NCBI GenBank assembly: GCA_035764045.1
Contig: DASTZX010000347.1
Location: forward strand, 1-27,762
Length of the DNA: 27,762 nt
From: JAVDCA01 sp035764045
Lineage (GTDB): Bacteria > Pseudomonadota > Alphaproteobacteria > Rhizobiales > Xanthobacteraceae
Direction: 5' to 3'
Positions 15,038-22,969 of the stretch are shown in pieces (the first letter of the stretch is position 1; every line of letters starts with the position of its first letter). Made by a program: the position numbers and the translations under genes. The notes below the pieces were generated by a model, which did not search any database, was not told the DNA's origin, and saw nothing but the letters and a program-made list of their open reading frames with translations.

Positions 15038-16305
15038 GGAGCGCTCGCGCTGCCCGCGCGCGCCAGCCCGACCGCGGCAGCTTGCTTGAGATCTTGTCCA
15101 TTCGCCAGCATGGTGCCCAGCCAGAAGAACAGGAGCCGGCCCTCCGCAAACGTCGAGAAATGCGAATTGGCGAGGCTCGTCGCACACCACCCAACCAGCG
15201 CGGCCGCGGCGAGTTGCCGATACGGTGCGGGCGCCGGGACCATGAAGGCCCGAACGATGAAGAAAAGCAGGGCCGCCAGTCCGATCAATCCCTGTTCCCC
15301 CCAGACCTTGAGGAATTGATTGTGCGGATCGCCGGTCTCGAAGGCTTGCCATCCGACGACATCCTTGACGTAGGGACGATACCCGTCCTGAAACCCGCCG
15401 GTGCCGACACCGAGAATTGCATGATCGCGGATCATGCGGAAGGTATTGCGCCACATCACATCGCGCTGTCCCATCGAGGTCCCCTGCGCGACGACGTCCA
15501 CGGTCTCGATCTCACGCACCCCCTGCTCGACCCTGCTTCGCACATGCGGGCTCGAGGCCAGCATCAGCCCGACGCAGATCAGCACGCCAAGGCCGGCGAG
15601 CGCTTTCACGCGCCAGGATCCGGGGGCCAGAAAGGCCACCAGCGCAGCGGTCATGACGATCACCGACCCGTAGCCGCTGCGGCTCTCGAGCACGAACACG
15701 ACATCGATCGTAAGCGCGACGATTGCGGCGGCCATGATGCGTCGATTGCCGAGCAGCCAGTCGCCCGCGAATGCCGCCGGACGCAGCAGCGCGGCGACGC
15801 AGATGATGATGGCAAGCGAGAAGGTGATCCCTTGAGTGGCGTAGTTGCGATAGACGACGCCGCGGGCGAGCCACCCATGAGTCGGCAAGGCAGCGATCCC
15901 CAGGATCGAAATCACGGTGCCGATGAGGCAGACCACGATGATGGTCTTGAACACCAACCGCTTGGCTGGCTCGTCGTCGAATATTGCCAACGCGAGCGGC
16001 AGCAGGAGCAAGCGGCGCCATCCGACGACGGCGCTGAGCGCACTGTTCCAGGAGGTCTGTCCATAGAACGCGGCCACGACGATGGCGAGCGCGAACGGAA
16101 CGAGGGCAAGCACAATTGGTTGATGCAGCGCCACGCCCAGCCGTCGGCGCGGCTCCGGCAGCATCGCGAACGCGATGTAGCTCGCGAGCTCGAACGCGAT
16201 CGCGACCGACGTGGAGACCAGCATTGCGACTATGACGCCGAGCAGCAGCATCCGCGCCAGCAGGAGACCGCCGTCGGCCGATGAATTGATGGAGAGCGCT
16301 TTCAT
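15034..16305 (-). CDS. O-antigen ligase / Wzy-like polytopic membrane protein (Wzy_C family)
   Basis: This 423-residue inner-membrane protein has about ten hydrophobic segments, including LLLARMLLLGVIVAMLVSTS, VLALVPFALAIVVAAFYG, TIIVVCLIGTVISILGIAAL and FSLAIIICVAALL. The large periplasmic loop carries the family hallmark ETGDPHNQFLKVWGEQGL, with the conserved His-Asn pair near ILGVGTGGFQDGYRPY. The family includes WaaL ligases, Wzy polymerases and related glycan-transfer enzymes, and sequence alone does not separate them. The ATG at 16305 has AAGGG eight bases upstream. It lies 26 bp after the epimerase gene, and its stop overlaps the GTG of the small lipoprotein, so all three are co-transcribed. 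Confidence 0.9.
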   Translation of the reverse strand: MKALSINSSADGGLLLARMLLLGVIVAMLVSTSVAIAFELASYIAFAMLPEPRRRLGVALHQPIVLALVPFALAIVVAAFYGQTSWNSALSAVVGWRRLLLLPLALAIFDDEPAKRLVFKTIIVVCLIGTVISILGIAALPTHGWLARGVVYRNYATQGITFSLAIIICVAALLRPAAFAGDWLLGNRRIMAAAIVALTIDVVFVLESRSGYGSVIVMTAALVAFLAPGSWRVKALAGLGVLICVGLMLASSPHVRSRVEQGVREIETVDVVAQGTSMGQRDVMWRNTFRMIRDHAILGVGTGGFQDGYRPYVKDVVGWQAFETGDPHNQFLKVWGEQGLIGLAALLFFIVRAFMVPAPAPYRQLAAAALVGWCATSLANSHFSTFAEGRLLFFWLGTMLANGQDLKQAAAVGLARAGSASAP

Positions 16306-16331
16306 GCGGCCCTTGTGTCGGCTCTGCTGCG

Positions 16332-17348
16332 CTACGGCTTCCGATAGGCTCGGAACCAATCGACGAAGCGCTTCACGCCCTCGTCGATGGGCGTGGCTGG
16401 CGCAAAGCCTACGGCTTTGCGCAGGTCCTCGACGTCGGCGCAGGTTTCCGGCACGTCTCCGGGCTGCATCGGCACCAGCTCGCGGATCGCCGTCTTGCCG
16501 AGCGCGGCCTCGATGAGGCGCACGACCTCGGTCACCTCGACCGGCGTGTGGTTGCCGACGTTGTAGACGCGCCAGGGCACGCGGCTCGTCGCCGGATCGG
16601 GGTGATCGCCCGACCAGCGGCGATTGCCCGCCGCCGGGCGATCAACGAGTCGCACCACAGCTTCCGCCACATCATCCACATAGGTGAAATCGCGCCGCAT
16701 CTTGCCATGATTGAACAGCCTGATAGGGCGGCCGGCGAGAATCGCGTCGGCGAACAGCCACATCGCCATGTCGGGCCGCCCCCACGGACCGTAGACGGTG
16801 AAGAACCGCAACCCCGTGCTCGGCAAGCCGAAAAGATGCGCGTAGGCGTGCGCCATCAGCTCGTTCGCCTTTTTGGTGGCACCGTAGAGGCTGAGCGGAT
16901 GGTCGACGTTTTGCGTCGTGGAGAACGGCATCGCGGTGTTGGCGCCATACACTGACGATGACGACGCATAGACGAGATGGCCGGTCTTGGCGTTCCGGCA
17001 GCCTTCGAGAACATTGAGAAAGCCGGTCAGGTTGGCATCCGCGTAGGCATGCGGATCGACCAGGGAATGGCGCACGCCCGCCTGCGCGGCGAGGTGCACC
17101 ACGTGACGAAAGCCATGCTGCGAGAACAGTGCCGCCGTGCCGTCGCGGTCAGCGAGGTCGAGCTTCACGAAGCGGAATCCGCGCTGCCTCGACAGCTCGG
17201 CCAGCCGCGCCTGTTTGAGCTCCGGGCCGTAATAAGCATTGAGGTTGTCGAGCCCGATCACGGCGCGACCCGCGGCAAGCAGCCGCTGCGCAACGTGGAA
17301 GCCGATGAAGCCAGCAGCACCGGTGACGAGGATCGGTTCATCCGACAT
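16332..17348 (-). CDS. UDP-glucuronate 4-epimerase-like NAD-dependent epimerase (LspL/CapI type)
   Basis: This 338-residue extended short-chain dehydrogenase has ILVTGAAGFIGFHVAQRLL with the Rossmann glycine motif, GLDNLNAYYGPELKQARL (typical of the UDP-GlcA 4-epimerase group), HLAAQAGVRHSLVDPHAYAD, ASSSSVYGANTAMPFS, YGATKKANELMAHAYAHLFG with Tyr-x3-Lys, and RFFTVYGPWGRPDMAMWLFA. These match CapI/LspL enzymes that make UDP-galacturonate. The gene directly upstream, 30 bp away, encodes a UDP-HexNAc 6-dehydrogenase rather than a UDP-glucose dehydrogenase. The real substrate may therefore be an N-acetylhexosaminuronate, giving UDP-GalNAcA. The ATG at 17348 gives MSDEPILVTGAAG; a GTG two codons earlier is also in frame. 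Confidence 0.92.
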   Translation of the reverse strand: MSDEPILVTGAAGFIGFHVAQRLLAAGRAVIGLDNLNAYYGPELKQARLAELSRQRGFRFVKLDLADRDGTAALFSQHGFRHVVHLAAQAGVRHSLVDPHAYADANLTGFLNVLEGCRNAKTGHLVYASSSSVYGANTAMPFSTTQNVDHPLSLYGATKKANELMAHAYAHLFGLPSTGLRFFTVYGPWGRPDMAMWLFADAILAGRPIRLFNHGKMRRDFTYVDDVAEAVVRLVDRPAAGNRRWSGDHPDPATSRVPWRVYNVGNHTPVEVTEVVRLIEAALGKTAIRELVPMQPGDVPETCADVEDLRKAVGFAPATPIDEGVKRFVDWFRAYRKP

Positions 17349-17378
17349 GGGCACGTCCGATTCGGGTCCCGCGCGTGC

Positions 17379-18662
17379 TTACAGCCGCCATAGCTCGACT
17401 CCGGCGGGCTTGCCGGCGCGATCGAGCACAGACTTGACGTCGAGAACGACGCCGCCGGCCGGCTTGAGCAGCTTTCCGATCATCGGCCACCCTCCGCGCA
17501 CATAATCCGCATGGGCAACCGCGAAGATGACCGCGTCGGCGCGCCGCAAGTCCGGCATGTCGCAAAGCGCCACACCATACTCGCCCTCCGCCTCCTCCGG
17601 CACGGCGAACGGATCATGCACCTGCGCCGCGATTCCGAACGATTTGAGCTCGCGCACGATGTCGACGACCTTCGAATTGCGGATATCCGGCACGTTCTCT
17701 TTGAACGTCAGACCGAGCACGGTGACGACCGGCGCCCCGTTGCCCCGCTGCATCAGCATGCGAACGCATTCGCGCGCGATCCGCTGGCCGACCCCGTCGT
17801 TGATGCGCCGGCCCGCGAGGATGACTTGCGGCGCATAGCCGGCCCGTTCCGCCCGGTCGGTGAGGTAATAGGGATCCACGCCGATGCAGTGGCCGCCGAC
17901 CAGCCCGGGATAGAACGGCAGAAAATTCCATTTGGTGCGCGCCGCCGCCAGCACGTCGCCGGTGTCGATGCCGAGCGCATGACAGATGGCGGAGAGCTCG
18001 TTCATGAACGCGATGTTGAGGTCGCGTTGCGTGTTCTCGATCACTTTGGCGGCCTCGGCGACCTTGATCGACGGTGCGCGATGAATTCCCGCCGTCACGG
18101 CCGACCCATAGACCTGCGCGACGACATCCAGCGTCTCAGGGTCGCTCGCTGCCACGACTTTCATGATGGTCTCGAACCGGTGCGTCTTGTCGCCCGGATT
18201 GATCCGCTCGGGCGAATAGCCGACCGCGAAATCGCGCCCACAGGCGAGGCCGGACGCGCGCTCGAGCACCGGGACGCAATCCTCCTCGATGGCGCCCGGG
18301 TAGACGGTCGACTCATACACGACGATGTCGCCCCGCTTGAGCGCGTGGCCGACGGTCTTGGTGGCCGACAGCAAGGCCGACAGATCCGGGCGATTGGCGC
18401 CGTCGATGGGAGTCGGCACCGTGACGATGAAGAAATCGGCGGACGCCAGCGCTGCCGGATCGTCGGTATACCGCAGGTTGGGCTGAGCCAGGTCGCCCGG
18501 ATCCACTTCGCGCGTGCGATCGCGACCGCCGCGCAGTTCATCGATGCGGCCGCGCGCGATGTCGAAACCGATCACCGGCGCACCGGCGCGCGCAAACGCG
18601 ACCGCAACCGGCAGCCCGACATAGCCGAGGCCGATCACCGCGATCTTGCGATCATGTGGCAA
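17379..18662 (-). CDS. UDP-N-acetylhexosamine 6-dehydrogenase (TviB/WbpO type)
   Basis: This 427-residue UDP-sugar dehydrogenase oxidises C6 of a UDP-HexNAc in two NAD-dependent steps to the uronic acid. The Rossmann start is KIAVIGLGYVGLPVAVAFAR, and GGRDRTREV and HALKRGDIVVYESTVYPGAI are typical of the TviB/WbpO/VipA branch. VAEAAKVIENTQRDLNIAFM and GLVGGHCIGVDPYYLT follow, the latter with the catalytic Cys. FKENVPDIRNSKVVDIV is in the C-terminal domain. The start is an unusual TTG. An in-frame TGA lies only six codons upstream with no other start between, and the nearest ATG is out of frame. An AAGGGGA lies about ten bases before the TTG. It is followed at 30 bp by the epimerase gene and preceded at 65 bp by the amidotransferase gene. 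Confidence 0.93.
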   Translation of the reverse strand: MPHDRKIAVIGLGYVGLPVAVAFARAGAPVIGFDIARGRIDELRGGRDRTREVDPGDLAQPNLRYTDDPAALASADFFIVTVPTPIDGANRPDLSALLSATKTVGHALKRGDIVVYESTVYPGAIEEDCVPVLERASGLACGRDFAVGYSPERINPGDKTHRFETIMKVVAASDPETLDVVAQVYGSAVTAGIHRAPSIKVAEAAKVIENTQRDLNIAFMNELSAICHALGIDTGDVLAAARTKWNFLPFYPGLVGGHCIGVDPYYLTDRAERAGYAPQVILAGRRINDGVGQRIARECVRMLMQRGNGAPVVTVLGLTFKENVPDIRNSKVVDIVRELKSFGIAAQVHDPFAVPEEAEGEYGVALCDMPDLRRADAVIFAVAHADYVRGGWPMIGKLLKPAGGVVLDVKSVLDRAGKPAGVELWRL

Positions 18663-18727
18663 AAAGCAGGGTCCCCTTCACACGAGGCCGTTGTCTACCG
18701 GCTCCCGGTGCGAATCCGCAAGCGCTG

Positions 18728-20644
18728 TCACGCATGGACCCGTCGCCACGCCTGGAACTGCAGCAGCGCCCAAAGTCCGTGCTGCGCGTCGCGCCGGCCG
18801 GACAGGAACTCGGCGAACCAACCGCGCACCGCGGCGCGGTCGAACAGACCGTCGCCCAACGCGCCCGGCGAAAGCAGGTCCTCGGCCCATGGCCGCAGCG
18901 GACCCTTGATCCATTCGCCGACCGGAATGCCGAAGCCCATCTTGGGCCGGTCGACCAGAGCTCGCGGCACGTAGCGGGCGAGCACGGCGCGCAATGGCCG
19001 CTTTCCCTGTCCGTTCGCGATCAAGCATTCGGACGGCAGCCGCCAGGCGAACTCGATCACCCGATGATCGAGCAATGGCACCCGCGCCTCGAGGCCCACC
19101 GCCATGGAGGCCCGGTCAACCTTCGTGAGGATGTCGTCCGGCAGATAGGTCAGCATGTCCAGGAGGCGCAGCTTGGCCACGGTATCGAGGCCGCGCGTCT
19201 CGCCGCCGAAGCGCTCGACCACGTCCGCGGGTTCGGTCACGCCCGGCAGATACCGCACCGGCTGCGGCGTGCACGAGATCACGCGCCGGTACATGTCGAG
19301 CGCATCGCTGGCGACCAGCAGCCCCGCGCCCTTGCGGATCTTGTCCCCGGCGTGGCTCGGTTTGAGCGGGCGCGGCAAGGCCCGCGCGAGCATGTCCCAG
19401 GCGTCGGCCGAGAGGAGCTCGATCGAGCGCCCGGCGAGCCGCCGCAGCGATACGGGCAGCCGGCGCGCCGCACCGGCGAGCCGCGTGATGCCCTGATAGC
19501 GGACATAGCCGCCGAACGCTTCGTCGCCGCCGTCGCCCGACAGCGCCACCGTCACCTGCGCGCGCGCAAGCCGCGACACGAGATAGGTCGGCAGCTGCGA
19601 GCTGTCCGCGAACGGCTCGTCATAGATCGCAGGAAGCTGCGGGATGATTCCCTGCGCATCCGCCGCCGACAGAACGAGCTCGGTATGATCGGTTCCGAGA
19701 TGGCGCGCCACAGCCTTGGCGCTCGCCGCCTCGTCGAAGCCCGGCTCGCGAAAGCCGATGGAGAAGGTCTTGACCGGCCGGCGCGCGGCGCGCTGCATCA
19801 GTGCCACCACCGTCGAGGAATCGATGCCGCCGGAAAGGAACGCACCGAGCGGCACGTCCGAAACCATCTGCCGGCTGACCGCATCGGCCAGGAGATCGTG
19901 CAGTTCGTCGACGATCTCCGGCTCGGGCCGGCGGTCGCAGTCGCCCTGGGCGGCGCGCGCGATGCCGGCGAGGTCCCAATAGCGCCGCACCGTAACGCCG
20001 GCATCGCTCAGTTCGAGCCGATGCCCAGGCGCGAGCTTCGCGACTTCCCGAAAGATCGTCGCCGGCGCCGGCACGCAGGCGTAGCGCAGGTAGGATGCGA
20101 TGGCGCCCGGATCGAGCGTGAACGCGAGGCCCGCGATCGTCCGCAACGCCTTGAGCTCCGAGGCAAACGCGAAGACGCGGTTCTGCCGTGTCCAATACAG
20201 CGGCTTGATGCCAAGCCGGTCCCGAGCGAGATGCAATGTCCGCGAGGCTCGGTCGAACGCCGCGAAAGCGAACAGTCCGTTGGCGCGCGCAAGCGCCCCG
20301 TCGATCCCGAACCTGACGATCGCCTCGAGCAGCACTTCGGTATCCGACGTTCCGCGCCACGGCTGATCAATCTCCGCCGCCATCTCGGCCCGATTGTAGA
20401 GCTCCCCGTTGTACGTGATGACCAGGCGGCCATCGGCGCTGGTCATCGGCTGCGCGCCGGTCGGCGTCAGGTCGATGATCGCAAGCCGCCGATGAGCGAG
20501 CGCGATGCCGACCTCGGGGTCGATCCACTGTCCGTCCCCGTCCAGCCCCCGATAGGCGATGGCATCGCTCATCGCGCGCGCCTGCGCCGCGAGCTCGGGC
20601 TCGGCCGCGCCACCGGAACGCCACAAGCCGGCTATGCCGCACAT
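18728..20644 (-). CDS. asnB: Asparagine synthase-type glutamine amidotransferase (AsnB family)
   Basis: This 638-residue two-domain enzyme follows asparagine synthase B. The N-terminal glutaminase begins MCGIAGLWRSGG with Cys2 as nucleophile, and has HRRLAIIDLTPTGAQPM and ITYNGELYNRAEM. The synthetase domain has the ATP-pyrophosphatase loop SGGIDSS at residues 271-277, then VTVALSGDGGDEAFGGYVRY and DILTKVDRASMAVGLEARVP. The usual RGPD of the glutaminase reads RGLD here. I chose the ATG at 20644 because the nucleophilic Cys must follow Met directly; the TTG at 20656 is in frame but wrong for the family. Such proteins in polysaccharide loci often amidate uronic acids (for example WbpS is thought to do so) instead of aspartate. 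The neighbouring uronic-acid dehydrogenase fits that idea. Confidence 0.93.
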   Translation of the reverse strand: MCGIAGLWRSGGAAEPELAAQARAMSDAIAYRGLDGDGQWIDPEVGIALAHRRLAIIDLTPTGAQPMTSADGRLVITYNGELYNRAEMAAEIDQPWRGTSDTEVLLEAIVRFGIDGALARANGLFAFAAFDRASRTLHLARDRLGIKPLYWTRQNRVFAFASELKALRTIAGLAFTLDPGAIASYLRYACVPAPATIFREVAKLAPGHRLELSDAGVTVRRYWDLAGIARAAQGDCDRRPEPEIVDELHDLLADAVSRQMVSDVPLGAFLSGGIDSSTVVALMQRAARRPVKTFSIGFREPGFDEAASAKAVARHLGTDHTELVLSAADAQGIIPQLPAIYDEPFADSSQLPTYLVSRLARAQVTVALSGDGGDEAFGGYVRYQGITRLAGAARRLPVSLRRLAGRSIELLSADAWDMLARALPRPLKPSHAGDKIRKGAGLLVASDALDMYRRVISCTPQPVRYLPGVTEPADVVERFGGETRGLDTVAKLRLLDMLTYLPDDILTKVDRASMAVGLEARVPLLDHRVIEFAWRLPSECLIANGQGKRPLRAVLARYVPRALVDRPKMGFGIPVGEWIKGPLRPWAEDLLSPGALGDGLFDRAAVRGWFAEFLSGRRDAQHGLWALLQFQAWRRVHA

Positions 20645-20804
20645 ATTGGAAGGCAAATCATGGCGTCGTCACCGACCGTGGCACATCGTGTCCAGGTGCA
20701 ATCGATTTGCCGCATGTCGCCGCTCGATAGCCGCAGCACGTGTGAAGCACCTGCCGGCCTTGTCCTAAACACCGCGCACATGTCGGGAGCCTGCGAGGCT
20801 GAGT

Positions 20805-20821
20805 GGGTGAGAACGTCACCC
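20805..20821. terminator. Hairpin directly after the fcl stop codon
   Basis: GGGTGA and TCACCC pair perfectly around GAACG, starting two bases beyond the fcl stop in its transcription direction. No T-run follows. It lies in the 179-bp gap before the asnB-like start and could attenuate transcription into the downstream genes. Confidence 0.35.
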
Positions 20822-20823
20822 CC

Positions 20824-21807
20824 TTAGACGTTGCGACCGCCGCCGGCGAGGAAATCTCTGTACGTGGCCTCGAGACCCGATTGCAGGTCAGTCCGCGCCC
20901 GCCATCCGAGCGCGGTCAGCTTGGAAACGTCCAGTAATTTTCGTGGCGTTCCATCCGGCCGCGACCGATCGAACACCAGATCACCTTGAAATCCGACCAC
21001 GTCCGCAACCACGCGGGCAAAGTCTCCGATCGCAATGTCCTCTCCGGTGCCGACATTCAAGAACTCCATATCGGAATAGTTCTTGAGCATGAACACGCAC
21101 GCGTCGGCGAGATCGTCGACGAACAGGAACTCGCGGCGCGGCTTGCCCGTGCCCCAGACCGTGACGTTCCGCGCGTTAGCGAGCTTCGCTTCGTGCATGC
21201 GCCGAATCAGGGCGGCAGGCACATGGCTGTGCTCGGGATGATAGTTGTCGCGCGGGCCATAGAGGTTCGTCGGCATCGCGGAGATAAAGTCCGCCCCGTA
21301 TTGCCGGCGCATGGCCTCTACGAGCTTGATCCCGGCGATCTTCGCGACGGCGTACCATTCGTTGGTCGGCTCCAGTGGACCGGTGAGCAGCATGTCCTCG
21401 CGCATCGGCTGCGGAGCGAGCTTCGGATAGATGCAGGAGGACCCGAGAAACAAAAGCTTGCGCACCCCTGCCGCGCGGGCCCCGCGAATGAGATTGAGCT
21501 CGATCGCCAGATTGTCGGCGAGGAACTCAACCGGATAGGCATCATTATAGGCGATGCCGCCGACCCGGGCCGCCGCGACCACGACCACATCGGGCTTAAT
21601 CCTGTCGAGCCAAGTTTCGGTGTCCGCCTGCCGGGTCAGGTCCAGCGAGCGCCGGTCCGTGGTCAGGACTATGCAGTCCTCCGAGCCGAGCCGCCGCACG
21701 ATCGCACCGCCCACCATGCCGCCGTGGCCGGCCACGTAGACGCGTGCACCCTTGAGATCGAAGAGAGACGGCCTTTCTTCGGCTGCGGGAGCGATCGTCG
21801 GGTTCAT
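20824..21807 (-). CDS. fcl: GDP-L-fucose synthase
   Basis: This 327-residue GDP-4-keto-6-deoxy-D-mannose epimerase/reductase makes GDP-L-fucose with NADPH. After a short 18-residue lead it has KGARVYVAGHGGMVGGAIVR, then VVVAAARVGGIAYNDAYPVE, KLLFLGSSCIYPKLAPQPM, TNEWYAVAKIAGIKLVEAM with the catalytic Tyr-x3-Lys, and MPTNLYGPRDNYHPEHSHVP, all diagnostic of Fcl/WcaG. The C-terminal part has TGKPRREFLFVDDLADACVF and DGTPRKLLDVSKL. The length is close to the family's ~320. It lies 21 bp after gmd, which makes its substrate. The ATG at 21807 is clear although its Shine-Dalgarno is weak. Confidence 0.97.
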   Translation of the reverse strand: MNPTIAPAAEERPSLFDLKGARVYVAGHGGMVGGAIVRRLGSEDCIVLTTDRRSLDLTRQADTETWLDRIKPDVVVVAAARVGGIAYNDAYPVEFLADNLAIELNLIRGARAAGVRKLLFLGSSCIYPKLAPQPMREDMLLTGPLEPTNEWYAVAKIAGIKLVEAMRRQYGADFISAMPTNLYGPRDNYHPEHSHVPAALIRRMHEAKLANARNVTVWGTGKPRREFLFVDDLADACVFMLKNYSDMEFLNVGTGEDIAIGDFARVVADVVGFQGDLVFDRSRPDGTPRKLLDVSKLTALGWRARTDLQSGLEATYRDFLAGGGRNV

Positions 21808-21828
21808 GGCCAGACTCGCAATCTCTGA

Positions 21829-22899
21829 TCAATCATGGCGATTCTTGCGCTCGTTCTCGTGCCGGACCTCGGCGAGGTCCGACGCGACCATCTCCTTGAC
21901 CAGCTCGGAAAAGCTCGTCTTGTGCTTCCAGCCGAGCGTCTTTCGCGCCTTGCTTGGATCGCCGAGCAGAAGGTCAACCTCCGTGGGTCGGAAATACCGT
22001 GGATCGACCTCGACGAGCGTCGCGCCGGTCTTGGCGTCGACGCCCTTCTCGTCGCTCCCTGATCCATGCCATTCGATGCGGCGCCCAACGTGGCTGAACG
22101 CCAGCTCGGTGAATTCACGCACCGAATGCTTCTCACCGGTGGCGAGCACGTAATCACCGGGCTCCAGCTGCTGCAGGATCCGCCACATCCCGTCGACGAA
22201 ATCGCGGGCGTGGCCCCAGTCGCGCTCGGCATTGAGGTTGCCGAGATAGAGCTTGTGCTGCAGCCCGAGCTCGATCGCCGCGACGGCGCGAGTGATCTTC
22301 CGGGTCACGAAGGTCTCGCCACGCGTCGGACCTTCGTGATTGAACAGGATGCCATTGGAGGCGTGAACCCCGTAGGCCTCGCGGTAGTTCACGGTGATCC
22401 AGTAGGCGTAGAGCTTGGCCGCCGCGTAGGGCGAGCGCGGATAGAACGGCGTGGTTTCGCTTTGGGGAATTTCCTGTACGCGGCCGTAGAGCTCCGATGT
22501 TGACGCCTGATAGAAGCGGACGCGTTTTTCCATGCGCAGGATACGGATCGCCTCGAGCAGCCGTAGCGTGCCGAGCGCATCGGCATTGGCAGTGTATTCC
22601 GGCGTCTCGAAGCTCACCTGCACGTGCGACTGCGCTGCAAGATTGTAGATCTCGGTGGGCTGCGTTTCCTGAACGATTCGGATCAGGTTCGTCGCGTCCG
22701 TCAGATCGCCATAGTGCATGAAGAAGCGGGTGGCCGACTCGTGCGGGTCGACATAGAGCGGATCGACCCGGCCGGTGTTGAACGACGAGGAGCGGCGCTT
22801 GATGCCGTGCACGATGTAGCCCTTGCCGAGCAGAAGCTCGGCGAGGTAGGCGCCGTCTTGTCCTGTTACGCCCGTTATCAGAGCGACCCGATCCGACAT
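21829..22899 (-). CDS. gmd: GDP-mannose 4,6-dehydratase
   Basis: This 356-residue Gmd converts GDP-mannose to GDP-4-keto-6-deoxymannose, the common precursor of GDP-L-fucose, GDP-D-rhamnose and GDP-perosamine. It begins MSDRVALITGVTGQDGAYLA with the cofactor motif and has HGIKRRSSSFNTGRVDPLYV, FMHYGDLTDATNLIRIVQE, NLAAQSHVQVSFETPEYTA, FYQASTSELYGRVQEIPQSE, SPYAAAKLYAYWITVNYREA and LFNHEGPTRGETFVTRKITR. These are near-invariant Gmd blocks. The ATG at 22899 has AAGGGC upstream; an in-frame GTG at 22935 would add an atypical tail. The gene precedes fcl by 21 bp. ManC in the same run supplies its substrate. Confidence 0.98.
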   Translation of the reverse strand: MSDRVALITGVTGQDGAYLAELLLGKGYIVHGIKRRSSSFNTGRVDPLYVDPHESATRFFMHYGDLTDATNLIRIVQETQPTEIYNLAAQSHVQVSFETPEYTANADALGTLRLLEAIRILRMEKRVRFYQASTSELYGRVQEIPQSETTPFYPRSPYAAAKLYAYWITVNYREAYGVHASNGILFNHEGPTRGETFVTRKITRAVAAIELGLQHKLYLGNLNAERDWGHARDFVDGMWRILQQLEPGDYVLATGEKHSVREFTELAFSHVGRRIEWHGSGSDEKGVDAKTGATLVEVDPRYFRPTEVDLLLGDPSKARKTLGWKHKTSFSELVKEMVASDLAEVRHENERKNRHD

Positions 22900-22921
22900 C
22901 CTAGAAGCCCTTTCAGTGTCA

Positions 22922-22951
22922 TTTTTATTCTTCACAGCCCGATCGGCTCAA
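22922..22951 (-). promoter_or_regulatory. Possible promoter before gmd
   Basis: On the minus strand TTGAGC, an 18-base spacer and TAAAAA lie 23-52 bp upstream of the gmd ATG, in the 70-bp gap after the GT2 gene. Each hexamer matches the sigma70 consensus at four of six positions. The local A/T-rich run stands out, but the match is only moderate. Confidence 0.3.
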
Positions 22952-22969
22952 GACCGGGCAGATGCAGGC

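Noticed and set aside
14584..16284. A 566-codon plus-strand frame over manC, lipoprotein and ligase-like genes
   Set aside because: It runs antisense to three supported genes and has low-complexity Arg/Glu/His composition, so it is a shadow.
18695..18725. A tRNA T-arm-like string (GGTGCGAATCC) after the UDP-HexNAc dehydrogenase start region
   Set aside because: Only this short string resembles a tRNA. No matching acceptor, D or anticodon arms could be drawn around it.
18656..20827. A 723-codon plus-strand frame opposite the asparagine-synthase-like gene
   Set aside because: It is a shadow in the antisense frame of a well-supported gene. Its Arg/Gly/Asp-rich translation shows no fold.
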